Below, piece by piece: positions 27,662-35,408 of a stretch of 45,523 nucleotides of DNA; position 1 is the first letter of the stretch; each line of letters begins with the position of its first letter. The notes beneath the pieces are model-generated. The model made no database searches, was not told where the DNA came from, and saw nothing but the letters and a program-made list of their open reading frames with translations. The stretch lies in IMG/VR virus record IMGVR_UViG_3300048582_000105, positions 1-45,523 of that record. One strand, given 5' to 3'. The translations under genes and the position numbers were made by a program. The stretch comes from a virus.

Positions 27662-29178
27662 CACCGGATACCCGCGCGCTGCCGGAAGGCCGCGGCGGCC
27701 TGCTCATTCGGGAAGGAATAGTTCTTGCCGTTCGGGGCCGTGACGGTGACAGGAGACGCACCCCCTCCAGCCAGTTCATTCCGGCGAGCGACAAGTTGCC
27801 GGCGAAGAGATTCAACCCGCTTGAGATTTTCTTCCTCGGACTGCCCCGGGTTGAACGCGCGCTTGATAAGCTGCTCACCTTCCTTTGCGGCGAACTGGCC
27901 GCCAAGGATCTGCCGGAGTTCCTTCTGGCTGACGCGCGCCACCGCTTCCCCGGCCGTGACGGTATCCGGATTGGTGAAATTGAGCGCGGCATCCGGCGCC
28001 AAGCCAATCACCGGCCCCGTGACGTTGTTGCCGGCTTTCAAGATGGAGATGGCGCGGTCGAGATCGGCGATACCCTCGTCGAGCACGGCAAGCTGCTGCG
28101 CGGGACTGGCGGAACCTTTCGGCGCCGCAGCGCCCTTGGGAGGCGCTTGGGTCTTGTCGGGCGTTTGCGCGACCCTGGTGACGCCGGGACCGCCGCTGGC
28201 CGCTCCAGTGCCGTTCTCGAACTCCTGCATGGCCGCCGCCAGTTCGACCACACGGCCAGGGGGGATCGGATCGTTCGGGCCGATGCCGAGCCGACGCGCG
28301 ATGAAGTTGGTGTAGTTCGCCACACTGGCGCCACTGTTCTCCGGCCCCGGAGGCGCGTAGGTGTTCACGATCGCCGCCGGTGTGTTCAGGCCGCGGCCAA
28401 AGTAGCGCTGCTGGAGCAACGAAACCTGTGCGCGCGTGCCAGCATTTGCATCCTCGAAGACGGCGAACCCGTCGGCGTCGGCACCCTTGTAGCCGGGCTG
28501 GCTGCGGGCGAACGGGCCGTCCTTCAGGTTGCCCGCATTGTTGTTGCGAACCCCGCGCGGTGCCGCTCCGGGCGTGCCGGGTGCGCGGTTGAACATGAAC
28601 GCTTCGACGCCGCCATCGCCGCGGTTCACGGTCTTGAACTCAGGCGGCAGCTTCAGGTTGGCCAGATATTCGGCCGCCTTGCGCTCATCTCCGCCGAAAA
28701 TCTGCGTGAGCCGGTCGAGCATCTGAATGTCGGCAGACGGGGAGACGGACGAGTCCGCTTTGAAAATCGACCGGCCGCTGCCGCCAGGTTGCGTCGGCAG
28801 TTCGACCAGTTCGTTCCCGACCTTCTCGTATTTCGGCTGGGGGCGAAAGGAATTGCGGAGATCGAGCGCGCCCTTCGGATCACGGGACGCGAGGAAGGTG
28901 AAAGCCTCGTTGTCGTCGGGGTCAGCGGCCAACCGTTGCGTCGCGGCGCGCACCGCGTCGATTTCCGCTTGCTTCTGCGCCGTGGTCACGTTCGTCTTGT
29001 AGCCGGGCGTAGCGCCGCCGGCGGTAGCCACTGCGTCCAAAATGCGGCCGAGCGTGTTCACGAACTTCCCGGGCTTCCGATAGGAAACCTCGATCGGCGC
29101 ACGCGCGGGCGCGGGCGCCTGCTGCAAGCCTGCAAGGAAGTTGAACGGTTGCATGTCGGGAGTGGTCGGGAGCGCCAC
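27661..29178 (-). CDS. Ejection-type virion protein with transglycosylase-like domain (position of P22 gp20), 505 aa
   Basis: GTG start nine bases after GGGAAAGG. Residues about 205-330 form a recognisable phage structural domain with RNNNAGNLKDG, ADGFAVFEDANAGTRA, then YAPPGPENS and YTNFIARRLG. This domain occurs in virion proteins annotated as structural lysins or transglycosylases and probably opens peptidoglycan during DNA entry. Flanking regions are helical or Ala/Pro-rich. The C-terminal 30 residues (GKNYSFPNEQAAAAFRQRAG) look like a small capping motif. The stop overlaps the next gene start. Confidence 0.7.
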   Translation of the reverse strand: MALPTTPDMQPFNFLAGLQQAPAPARAPIEVSYRKPGKFVNTLGRILDAVATAGGATPGYKTNVTTAQKQAEIDAVRAATQRLAADPDDNEAFTFLASRDPKGALDLRNSFRPQPKYEKVGNELVELPTQPGGSGRSIFKADSSVSPSADIQMLDRLTQIFGGDERKAAEYLANLKLPPEFKTVNRGDGGVEAFMFNRAPGTPGAAPRGVRNNNAGNLKDGPFARSQPGYKGADADGFAVFEDANAGTRAQVSLLQQRYFGRGLNTPAAIVNTYAPPGPENSGASVANYTNFIARRLGIGPNDPIPPGRVVELAAAMQEFENGTGAASGGPGVTRVAQTPDKTQAPPKGAAAPKGSASPAQQLAVLDEGIADLDRAISILKAGNNVTGPVIGLAPDAALNFTNPDTVTAGEAVARVSQKELRQILGGQFAAKEGEQLIKRAFNPGQSEEENLKRVESLRRQLVARRNELAGGGASPVTVTAPNGKNYSFPNEQAAAAFRQRAGIR

Positions 29179-29181
29179 GGT

Positions 29182-29691
29182 TTAACCTTTCCCGCCGCCG
29201 GAAAGAAGCCCGCCGACCGACGAAGCCAGATTGGCCACGCCCTGAAGGTTGGAGAGGGCGTTGGCAAACCCGCCACGCTGCGAGCGCTGGGCCGCCACGT
29301 TGGCGACCAAATTGGCGTAGTTGTTGCCTTGGTTCAGGTTCAGTTGCGAGCCCTGGAGTATCTGGCCGAGCCAATTGGCGAAATTCTGCTGGGCGAGCTG
29401 TCCAGCTTGATCCTGCGAACGGCGGATAAGCGAACCCGAGGCCAGCATCCCCTTGGCCGCGCGGTTGGAAGTCACCCCGCGCATGGCTTCGTTGAAGATG
29501 TTCCCGTAGCCGGTCGAGCGCTTGTATTGCTCCAGCCCGGCGCCGTCGTCCTCGCCCGTGAGCGCGCCCATAAAGGTGTTCAGGCCGGCTTGGCCCGCCC
29601 GCATGGAGGATTCAGCCGCCGGCTTATAGGTGTCCGTGACCCACTTATACTGTAGGTTGGTCGGCTTGTTCTTCGACTTCAGAAAGCCCAT
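29182..29691 (-). CDS. Small ejection-type virion protein (position of P22 gp7), 169 aa
   Basis: The ATG lies inside the 3' end of the acetyltransferase-like gene (47-base overlap). The product is helical, Gln/Asn/Ala/Gly-rich, with GGFANALSNLQGVANLASSV and a Gly-rich hydrophobic C-terminus (VGGLLSGGGKG). That composition is common in internal head or tail proteins. Position between the gp14- and gp20-like slots points to the gp7 role. No sequence-level proof. Confidence 0.6.
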   Translation of the reverse strand: MGFLKSKNKPTNLQYKWVTDTYKPAAESSMRAGQAGLNTFMGALTGEDDGAGLEQYKRSTGYGNIFNEAMRGVTSNRAAKGMLASGSLIRRSQDQAGQLAQQNFANWLGQILQGSQLNLNQGNNYANLVANVAAQRSQRGGFANALSNLQGVANLASSVGGLLSGGGKG

Positions 29692-30103
29692 ACCGCGCCT
29701 CGAACTCCCGGCGCGTCATGGAGAACTTCTCCTGGGCGCCCATGTCTGTTTCCTCCATGCCAGACGACACAAACCCCATCTGACGGGTGAACCAAGCTGA
29801 AGCGCGACAATGCGCGGGGACGAGTCCGTAAACTGTCCGGGCTCTGTAGTCCGTGAAGACCGACCGAAGCAATTCGATCGCAGCTAAGAAGGCATCTCTT
29901 CCCCGGTCCACAAGGAGCCAGTGACCGCAGTATGTATCATCGCTTTCCTGCGAGAACAACATCATATTTCGCCCGTCGGACAGGGCAAGGTTGGCTGGGT
30001 CAGAAAGCCACGCTTCGGCGTCGAAATCCAGCACGAGGCCGTCCATGTCCGGCTTCTGCAACCGGGTGTCGAGCACAAGCGGGTCTTGAACCCTGAAGAT
30101 CAC
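29645..30103 (-). CDS. GNAT-like phage protein, 152 aa
   Basis: GTG start overlapping the tailspike stop (GTGA). The fold order fits a GNAT acetyltransferase: an N-terminal strand-helix, FLAAIELLRSVFTDYRARTVYGLVP, then HCRASAWFTRQMGFVSSG, where RASAWFTRQMGF is the classic end-of-fold helix and strand. The usual acetyl-CoA loop (Q/RxxGxG/A) is not clear, so it may be a structural relative. GNAT-like genes often sit at this place in podophage virion operons. Confidence 0.7.
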   Translation of the reverse strand: MIFRVQDPLVLDTRLQKPDMDGLVLDFDAEAWLSDPANLALSDGRNMMLFSQESDDTYCGHWLLVDRGRDAFLAAIELLRSVFTDYRARTVYGLVPAHCRASAWFTRQMGFVSSGMEETDMGAQEKFSMTRREFEARYGLSEVEEQADQPTV

Positions 30104-31368
30104 GGCGCGAACCCGAAAGCCGTCGCCATGGCCTTCAACTCATTCGCCAGAGTGAGGGCCGACGCCAGATCGGTCGCGTTGGCCGGCAGCGTGTATTTGC
30201 CGCGGGGCGTGTTCCCCAGAACCGCGAAGCTGTTCAGGTCGACCTGGAGCGCACCGTTGGCAACCGAGTAGCGGGTGTCCGGCCCGCTGCCCGACACGTT
30301 GCGATGGTAGCGCACCGTCGAGTTGTCGGTGAGGTCAGTAATCAGCGATTCGACGACTGCGCTGCGCGAGGCGTTCAGCGCCGTGTCGCACAGCAGGCGG
30401 CTGTCGGCAATCGACACGCTGGCCGTTCCCACGACCTCGATCGGCGGGAACCCGACTTCCGGTAGATGGCCGAGCACGCCGACGTTCTGGAGCTTCAGGC
30501 GCAGCCCGGAGTTGTTCTCCACGAGGACCGCACGGGACTTGTTGGCCTCGATGTAGAGGTTTTCGAGCAGCACCGAGGCGATGCCGGTTTCGTCGTCCAC
30601 CGAAGACCGGAGATGGAGGGCACCAGTAAATCCGGTGCCGGCCGTGCCATTGCCCGACGTGTCGGTGCCGGAAATCTTGTGCGCCTCGCCGCCACCGAGG
30701 TTGAACCCCCAGCCCGCGTTTCCGCGGCTCTCCCCGCCGAGCCAAGTGATGAGGTTCGCGTAGAGCCCGAGCGGGACGCTGTTCGCGGTGTAGTAGCCGT
30801 CTCCGTTGCCGAGCGCCGAGCAGTCGTTGAAGTTGAGCACCAGGCTGCCGATGACCTCGCAGCCCCGAAACGAGTTCAGGAACATCAGGCGATCGGTGAC
30901 ACAGCGGGCAACTCCGTTCAGCCGGAGAGCAGCTTCGGACGCTGCCGTCGACAGGCCGTCGAAGGACACGCCCGAGAATCCTCCATACCAGTCTGCGCCG
31001 GACGGGGAACCCGGACCGTTCAGAGTGAAGACCGGGCCAGTTCCGGCCCCTGTCTTTCGCATGGTGTAGGCGCCCTTCCCGGCGGTGGCGATCAGCCACG
31101 GCTTCCCGTTCTGGGCGGTGCGGGTGATGCCGGTCGTGAGGCTGACGCCACCTGCGGGGGCCCACAGGATGCCCCCACCCTGCGTCTCCATCGCGTCGAT
31201 CGCGTTGTTGATGGCGGCGGTGTCGTCTGCCACCCCGTCGGCCTCGACGCCGAAATCCCGCATGTCGCGGACGTAGCCGGTCTTCGCATAGACCTCGGCG
31301 AAGTTCTCATTGAGCTTCGTCCGAACGGCAAAGCCGCTTTCGCCGTTGTTGATGACCTGCTGCGCCAT
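30100..31368 (-). CDS. Tailspike with pectate-lyase-type beta-helix, 422 aa
   Basis: ATG with AGGAG seven bases upstream. Residues 1-30 are a short virion-attachment segment (LNENFAEVYAKTG). The canonical start of a pectate-lyase-3 beta-helix follows (DFGVEADGVADDTAAINNAI, residues about 38-57). Repeated Gly/Asn/Val strands run through about residue 350, and a short C-terminal helical cap follows. Such proteins form trimers that bind and often cut surface polysaccharide. The place after the gp10-like genes fits attachment to the tail hub. Confidence 0.8.
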   Translation of the reverse strand: MAQQVINNGESGFAVRTKLNENFAEVYAKTGYVRDMRDFGVEADGVADDTAAINNAIDAMETQGGGILWAPAGGVSLTTGITRTAQNGKPWLIATAGKGAYTMRKTGAGTGPVFTLNGPGSPSGADWYGGFSGVSFDGLSTAASEAALRLNGVARCVTDRLMFLNSFRGCEVIGSLVLNFNDCSALGNGDGYYTANSVPLGLYANLITWLGGESRGNAGWGFNLGGGEAHKISGTDTSGNGTAGTGFTGALHLRSSVDDETGIASVLLENLYIEANKSRAVLVENNSGLRLKLQNVGVLGHLPEVGFPPIEVVGTASVSIADSRLLCDTALNASRSAVVESLITDLTDNSTVRYHRNVSGSGPDTRYSVANGALQVDLNSFAVLGNTPRGKYTLPANATDLASALTLANELKAMATAFGFAP

Positions 31369-31376
31369 GATGGCTC

Positions 31377-31616
31377 CTATGCCAACGTGAGAGAAACCGA
31401 CCGGACGACCCCGTCGGAGCCCCTATACTTCAGAGTGAGTGACGTGTCACTCGTGGCCTCGACAACCAAGTCCCCTTTCGCCGGCGGGTCCTGCTCGGGC
31501 ACCAGGCGAAAGATCGGCTTGGTGAAAAGTTGCTGCCACATTTGCTGGAACCGCTGGGTAGGCAACCCTTCGGCGTTCACGATCGGCGTGCTGAAGCGAA
31601 GCGGTTCCCGGGCCAT
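31377..31616 (-). CDS. Small virion-associated protein, 79 aa
   Basis: The ATG at 31616 overlaps the preceding stop (GTGATGG). N-terminal half is polar with NAEGLPTQRFQQMWQQLF, a pattern I have seen in small adaptor proteins next to podophage tail genes. C-terminal half is a beta-hairpin (DTSLTLKYRGSDGVVRSVSL). It probably joins the tailspike or tail hub. No firm family. Confidence 0.55.
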   Translation of the reverse strand: MAREPLRFSTPIVNAEGLPTQRFQQMWQQLFTKPIFRLVPEQDPPAKGDLVVEATSDTSLTLKYRGSDGVVRSVSLTLA

Positions 31617-32329
31617 CACTCGGTTTCCTCGGTGAGCCGGGTATCGGCCCCGTCAATGCGGACGACCGCACCAGTGTCCGAGAACTCGTAGATGCGGCTG
31701 GGAGCCCGGATCAGGCCAAGCGACCGCCAGCGGACTTCACTGAAGTTCGTGCTGGTCGGCGCGCGGACAGCGCCGCAGTTCTTGTAGGTCACGCCATTGT
31801 CGTCGCTGATGCGAAGCTGAAGCGTGGCGTCGACCGCGCTCGTGTCCATGATGGAAACCGTCAGCGTGACCGAGTTGTTGCGCGGCGAAGCCCGACCCCG
31901 CATGGGAAGGCCGCCGGTGACTGTGCGCGTGAAAGGCCGCACCGGCATCCCGGCGAAAGGCCCGTCGTCGACGCCAGTGGTCGGGTCGAGCGCCCATAGG
32001 ACGCCAAACGTGTCGTCACCGCAGATGAGGTTGGTCTGAGGGACATTCGCCTCGCCGGAGCCCAAGATGCCCACCCAATTCAGCGAGCCCGTCGCGCGCC
32101 AAGTGTTCCGGCCGGGCGAATCCCAAGACGACCACGAATCCGTCTCCAAGTCGTAAATCAGCGTCTCGTCGTCGCCAAGCCGAAGAACATACATGTCGTG
32201 GCTGTCGAGGCTGAAGCCGCTGGAAACGATCTGGTTCGACGGCGTATATTCGTAGTCGATCCAAACGTCTTCGTCGACCCAGATGCCTGCGTCGTCCCAG
32301 AAGGCAGAGCGGAGGATCCAGTAGGTCAC
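31616..32329 (-). CDS. C-terminal part of a split gp10-type tail hub protein, 237 aa
   Basis: The start ATG overlaps the stop of the larger gp10-like gene (ATGA), so both chains are made in step. The sequence reads as the last blades of the gp10/packaged-DNA-stabilisation fold: HDMYVLRLGDDETLIYDLET, then WSSWDSPGRNTWRATG, CGDDTFGVLWALD, and the family's characteristic close, VRWRSLGLIRAPSRIYEFSD. In relatives this segment follows the GGPRRIS-SIEE block without a break in one polypeptide. Here it is a separate gene after two inserted Ig-like domains. Confidence 0.7.
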   Translation of the reverse strand: MTYWILRSAFWDDAGIWVDEDVWIDYEYTPSNQIVSSGFSLDSHDMYVLRLGDDETLIYDLETDSWSSWDSPGRNTWRATGSLNWVGILGSGEANVPQTNLICGDDTFGVLWALDPTTGVDDGPFAGMPVRPFTRTVTGGLPMRGRASPRNNSVTLTVSIMDTSAVDATLQLRISDDNGVTYKNCGAVRAPTSTNFSEVRWRSLGLIRAPSRIYEFSDTGAVVRIDGADTRLTEETE

Positions 32330-34305
32330 GGGATGAACCCTCCGAAATCGGGGAAGTCCCGGTTGAAGTGCGTGAATGTCACGGGCGGCGAGACGCCGAA
32401 ATTCCCGAGCGAGTCAGTGACCCGGCACCGCATATCGGCCACGGCGACCGAGCCGCTGGGAACGTTGGCGACCTGCACCGACACTGCCGCAACGGTGGCG
32501 TCGGTCATGGTCCACGTCTCGCCGCCAGTGCCCTCGAAATACCAAAGGTAGGTGAAGGGGCCAGTTCCGCCCTGCGGCACGGCCGTCACGGGCGCGAACG
32601 ACTGGCTGGACTGCTGGAAGCCGTCCGTCGACTGCACCGTTGGCGATACGCCGACCACGAACGTCGGAACCGGGTTCGGCGGCTGCGCGCCGACCGGCAG
32701 GGTGTTCTGGTGGCTGTAGGCCGCTCCGGGCGTCGCCAGGACGCGCGTGCCGACGGAATCGGTCACCTCGCAGTTCAGAAGCGCGCTGGCCGTCGAGGCA
32801 TTCTGCACCGACACAGCCTGCGGCGTAATCAGTTCGGTCGTCTGACTACCGACGAACCCGAACGTGCCGAGATTGTTGGAGCCGGTGAAGAACCAACGGT
32901 AGGAGTAGGGCGCAACCCCGCCCGTGGCCGTCGCCAAGTTCGGGGCATAGACTTGCGCCGGCGAAGCCGCCGACGTGGCCTGCCCGCCCGACTGGAGAGA
33001 AACCGAAAGCGCGCTGTCCACCGGCGGGGGCGGCCCCACTTGCGTCACAGCCTGCTTGATGGCTCGGCGCGTGCGTTCCTCGATCGAGGCGTCGCTGATG
33101 CGGCGCGGGCCGCCCCCGTCAATCCGATAGACTGCGCCGTCCGTGTCCATGACGAGCAGCGTGTCCTTGATCTGAACGTCGCTGCCCTCCCACACGCCGC
33201 GCTCGAAGATGGAGGCCGTCGACCGGGCGAACGGCTCCAGCGCATCCCCCGTCAGATACCACATTTCGGTGCTGGTCGTGCCGAACAGGGCGATCTGGTC
33301 GCCGACCGTCCGAACGGCCACGAGGGGGTCCGGGCTGCGCTCGGCGGTGTTGAAATTCTCGGGCCGGATGAAGTCTTCCCCCGGCTCCAGCCAATACCAG
33401 CGGCCCTTGAAGCCGTTCCTTGGCGCCGCGACGACAATGATGTAACCGCCAATGAAGGCCACGGAGATCGCCTCCAGCCCTTCGGGCACGTCCACAATGC
33501 GAAGGCCCGCCGAGACGCCATTCTGAAGCGTGCCGGACAGCCAAGACGCGCCAACGATGGTTGTGGTCGTCACGACCGAATTGCCCGCCGTGCCAGCCAC
33601 GCGCGCCTCTACGAACAGGGTATTTACCGTCGAAGCGACCGCTCGCGCCTCCGCGTTGGCTGTCAGGGCGGTCGAATAGGTCGTCCCCGCAACCCCGCTG
33701 GCGTTGATGGCCGCCCGGAGGTTGCTGAGACTGACCCGAACGCTGGCATTGCGGGCCACCAGCCAAGGGTTCCCCGACGTGCCCGCCGGCGTCCCCGCAT
33801 TCACGCCGCCGTTCGTAAACCGATAATAGACGGCTCCAATCCGCACCACGTCGGCATCGGCAATCCCGCTCGGGGTGTTCAGTTCCCCGCGGGCAAAAGT
33901 GTCGGGCTCGTAGAGCCGCAGCACCGTGCCATCGGCGATGAAAAGCCACTCCGGGGATGCCCCGATCGCTGCCGTAGCCGCCATCGAGGCGCGCGTCGTC
34001 AGGTCGTCTTCCGCGAAGAACCCACCCCCGATCAACGTGACGCTCAGGTCAGATTCGACGCTGTAAAGTTCACGGCCCGACATGGCGAACAGCGCGTCGT
34101 TGAAGCTGCCTGGCTGGCTGTAGAGGCCGCGGTTCGGGCCAGCGCCGACCGTCAGCCAGCGCTTCAGCGCCGGGCGGGACAGAAGCGCCGACTGCTCGAC
34201 GAGGTTGGCCGGGTTCTGCTCGAAGAAACGGTTCCGCAGCCGGATAAACGGCGATGCCGCTACCGAACGACGAAAATCCGATTTTCCGAGCGGAATATTC
34301 ACCAT
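32326..34305 (-). CDS. P22 gp10-like packaged-DNA stabilisation protein with two Ig-like domains, 659 aa
   Basis: The start is placed at the ATG from 34305, seven bases into the end of the gp4-like gene. The earlier open frame lies over that gene. Residues 1-422 match the gp10 tail-hub family: an opening IPLGKSDFRR, repeated propeller-like strands (YSVESDLSVTLIGG, EWLFIADGTVLRLYEPD), and GGGPRRISDASIEE near the end. Residues about 423-535 and 540-650 are two Ig-like domains (SYRWFFTGSN..., TYLWYFEGTG..., ADMRCRVTDSLGNF). Such domains in virions often decorate or bind surface glycans. The hub's remaining blades continue in the next gene. Confidence 0.8.
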   Translation of the reverse strand: MVNIPLGKSDFRRSVAASPFIRLRNRFFEQNPANLVEQSALLSRPALKRWLTVGAGPNRGLYSQPGSFNDALFAMSGRELYSVESDLSVTLIGGGFFAEDDLTTRASMAATAAIGASPEWLFIADGTVLRLYEPDTFARGELNTPSGIADADVVRIGAVYYRFTNGGVNAGTPAGTSGNPWLVARNASVRVSLSNLRAAINASGVAGTTYSTALTANAEARAVASTVNTLFVEARVAGTAGNSVVTTTTIVGASWLSGTLQNGVSAGLRIVDVPEGLEAISVAFIGGYIIVVAAPRNGFKGRWYWLEPGEDFIRPENFNTAERSPDPLVAVRTVGDQIALFGTTSTEMWYLTGDALEPFARSTASIFERGVWEGSDVQIKDTLLVMDTDGAVYRIDGGGPRRISDASIEERTRRAIKQAVTQVGPPPPVDSALSVSLQSGGQATSAASPAQVYAPNLATATGGVAPYSYRWFFTGSNNLGTFGFVGSQTTELITPQAVSVQNASTASALLNCEVTDSVGTRVLATPGAAYSHQNTLPVGAQPPNPVPTFVVGVSPTVQSTDGFQQSSQSFAPVTAVPQGGTGPFTYLWYFEGTGGETWTMTDATVAAVSVQVANVPSGSVAVADMRCRVTDSLGNFGVSPPVTFTHFNRDFPDFGGFIP

Positions 34306-35075
34306 GACCGAAGACCGAGGCCATATTCGAACGCTTGGTCGGCGTTCACGAGGTCTTGGCCGCCCGGGGTCACGGCCTGCCGCTGAAGGTAGCGTTCCTT
34401 GCAGCGTTTCATCAGGCGGTTGAACATGAACATGGTGCCGTCGGTCGGCTTGATCTCGTCCAGCGCCGTGAGGCTGATGGCGGTTCCGCAGATGATGAGA
34501 CGGTCGAACTCGGCCGGCAACGGCAGGGCGTCCGTCAACGTCAACTGCGTGATCGGTATCCAGTTCGCCAAGTCGGCGCGGTAGAAGTAGGTGACGGGCG
34601 GGAAACCGGGTTCCAGGGTCACGACGTTCGTGCTGTTGACCCGGCGGCCGTTGCCGTCGACCGTGATGGCCGCGGTGCTTCCCGTATCGACCAACGCCAC
34701 CCGGGCGCCGTCTTCGGGGTTCTGGGGGAAGAACACGGTCGTCGGAACCGTCGAGCGCCACAGGATGCGACTGTTCGGCGGGACGACATACTCGGAGGTC
34801 GTCAGTTGCTCCAGCGCGCCAATCGGCTGGTCGACGTTCGACAGATTGTTCGGGAACGGCTGGTGGAAGTTGGCGCTGGGCTGGGCCGCCGTGCGCTGCA
34901 CGAGCGGCACCTGAACGTCCGTCAGCAGGCGGCCGATCTCAGCCCCGAAAAGCGAGTCCAGGAAGCCGTTGAGCCGGTCAAGGCCCTCGGTGTATTCGTC
35001 GACCGTCGGCACGTCGCCAATCCGCTTGATCGCGGCTTCACGATATGCCCGCTCAACGGCTGCCTGCGCCAGCAT
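34299..35075 (-). CDS. P22 gp4-like head-tail joining protein, 258 aa
   Basis: N-terminal helices with VERAYREAAIKRIGDVPT and DEYTEGLDRLNGFLDSLFG (residues about 7-45) are the signature of the gp4/tail accessory factor family. It assembles under the portal after packaging and supports the gp10-like hub. The rest is a beta-rich domain (TVFFPQNPEDGARVALVD, VTYFYRADLANW). Unlike P22 gp4 it has a longer beta extension. Order gp4, then gp10, matches P22. Confidence 0.75.
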   Translation of the reverse strand: MLAQAAVERAYREAAIKRIGDVPTVDEYTEGLDRLNGFLDSLFGAEIGRLLTDVQVPLVQRTAAQPSANFHQPFPNNLSNVDQPIGALEQLTTSEYVVPPNSRILWRSTVPTTVFFPQNPEDGARVALVDTGSTAAITVDGNGRRVNSTNVVTLEPGFPPVTYFYRADLANWIPITQLTLTDALPLPAEFDRLIICGTAISLTALDEIKPTDGTMFMFNRLMKRCKERYLQRQAVTPGGQDLVNADQAFEYGLGLRSW

Positions 35076-35078
35076 GGC

Positions 35079-35348
35079 TTAGAACTCGCTCGGTTCGACG
35101 GGCTCGTCAGGCTCGGCGTCTTCGACCACTTCGGTCGTGGTTTCGCTCGTGGCGACGACCTTCTTCGGGCGGCCGCGCTTCGGAGCCTCGGTTTCAGACG
35201 CCGAGTGGTCGACCCAGCCGGCCTTGCCGACCTTCGCCGGGTGGTCGACCCAGCCAGCCGGCACGTCCTCTTCAGCCTGGAAGATTTCGGCTTCGCCGTT
35301 CGGTCCGTAGAACCATGCGGGGAAGGCTTGGTGTTCGTAGTCGGTCAT
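35079..35348 (-). CDS. Small RGRPKK-motif protein of the neck region, 89 aa
   Basis: ATG with GCAGGAGAG upstream. The opening HQAFPAWFYGPNGEAEIFQ is known to me from small proteins beside head-neck genes of many phages. A short internal repeat, AGWVDHPA and AGWVDHSA, follows, then RGRPKK (residues about 58-63, an AT-hook-like DNA-contact motif) and an acidic tail. It may touch DNA at the portal. Function not established. Confidence 0.65.
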   Translation of the reverse strand: MTDYEHQAFPAWFYGPNGEAEIFQAEEDVPAGWVDHPAKVGKAGWVDHSASETEAPKRGRPKKVVATSETTTEVVEDAEPDEPVEPSEF

Positions 35349-35408
35349 TCTCTGCTCTCCTGCTCTTGATCTTCTACACTCAGGCAGCGCCCGCGTAAAC
35401 GGCCCTCG

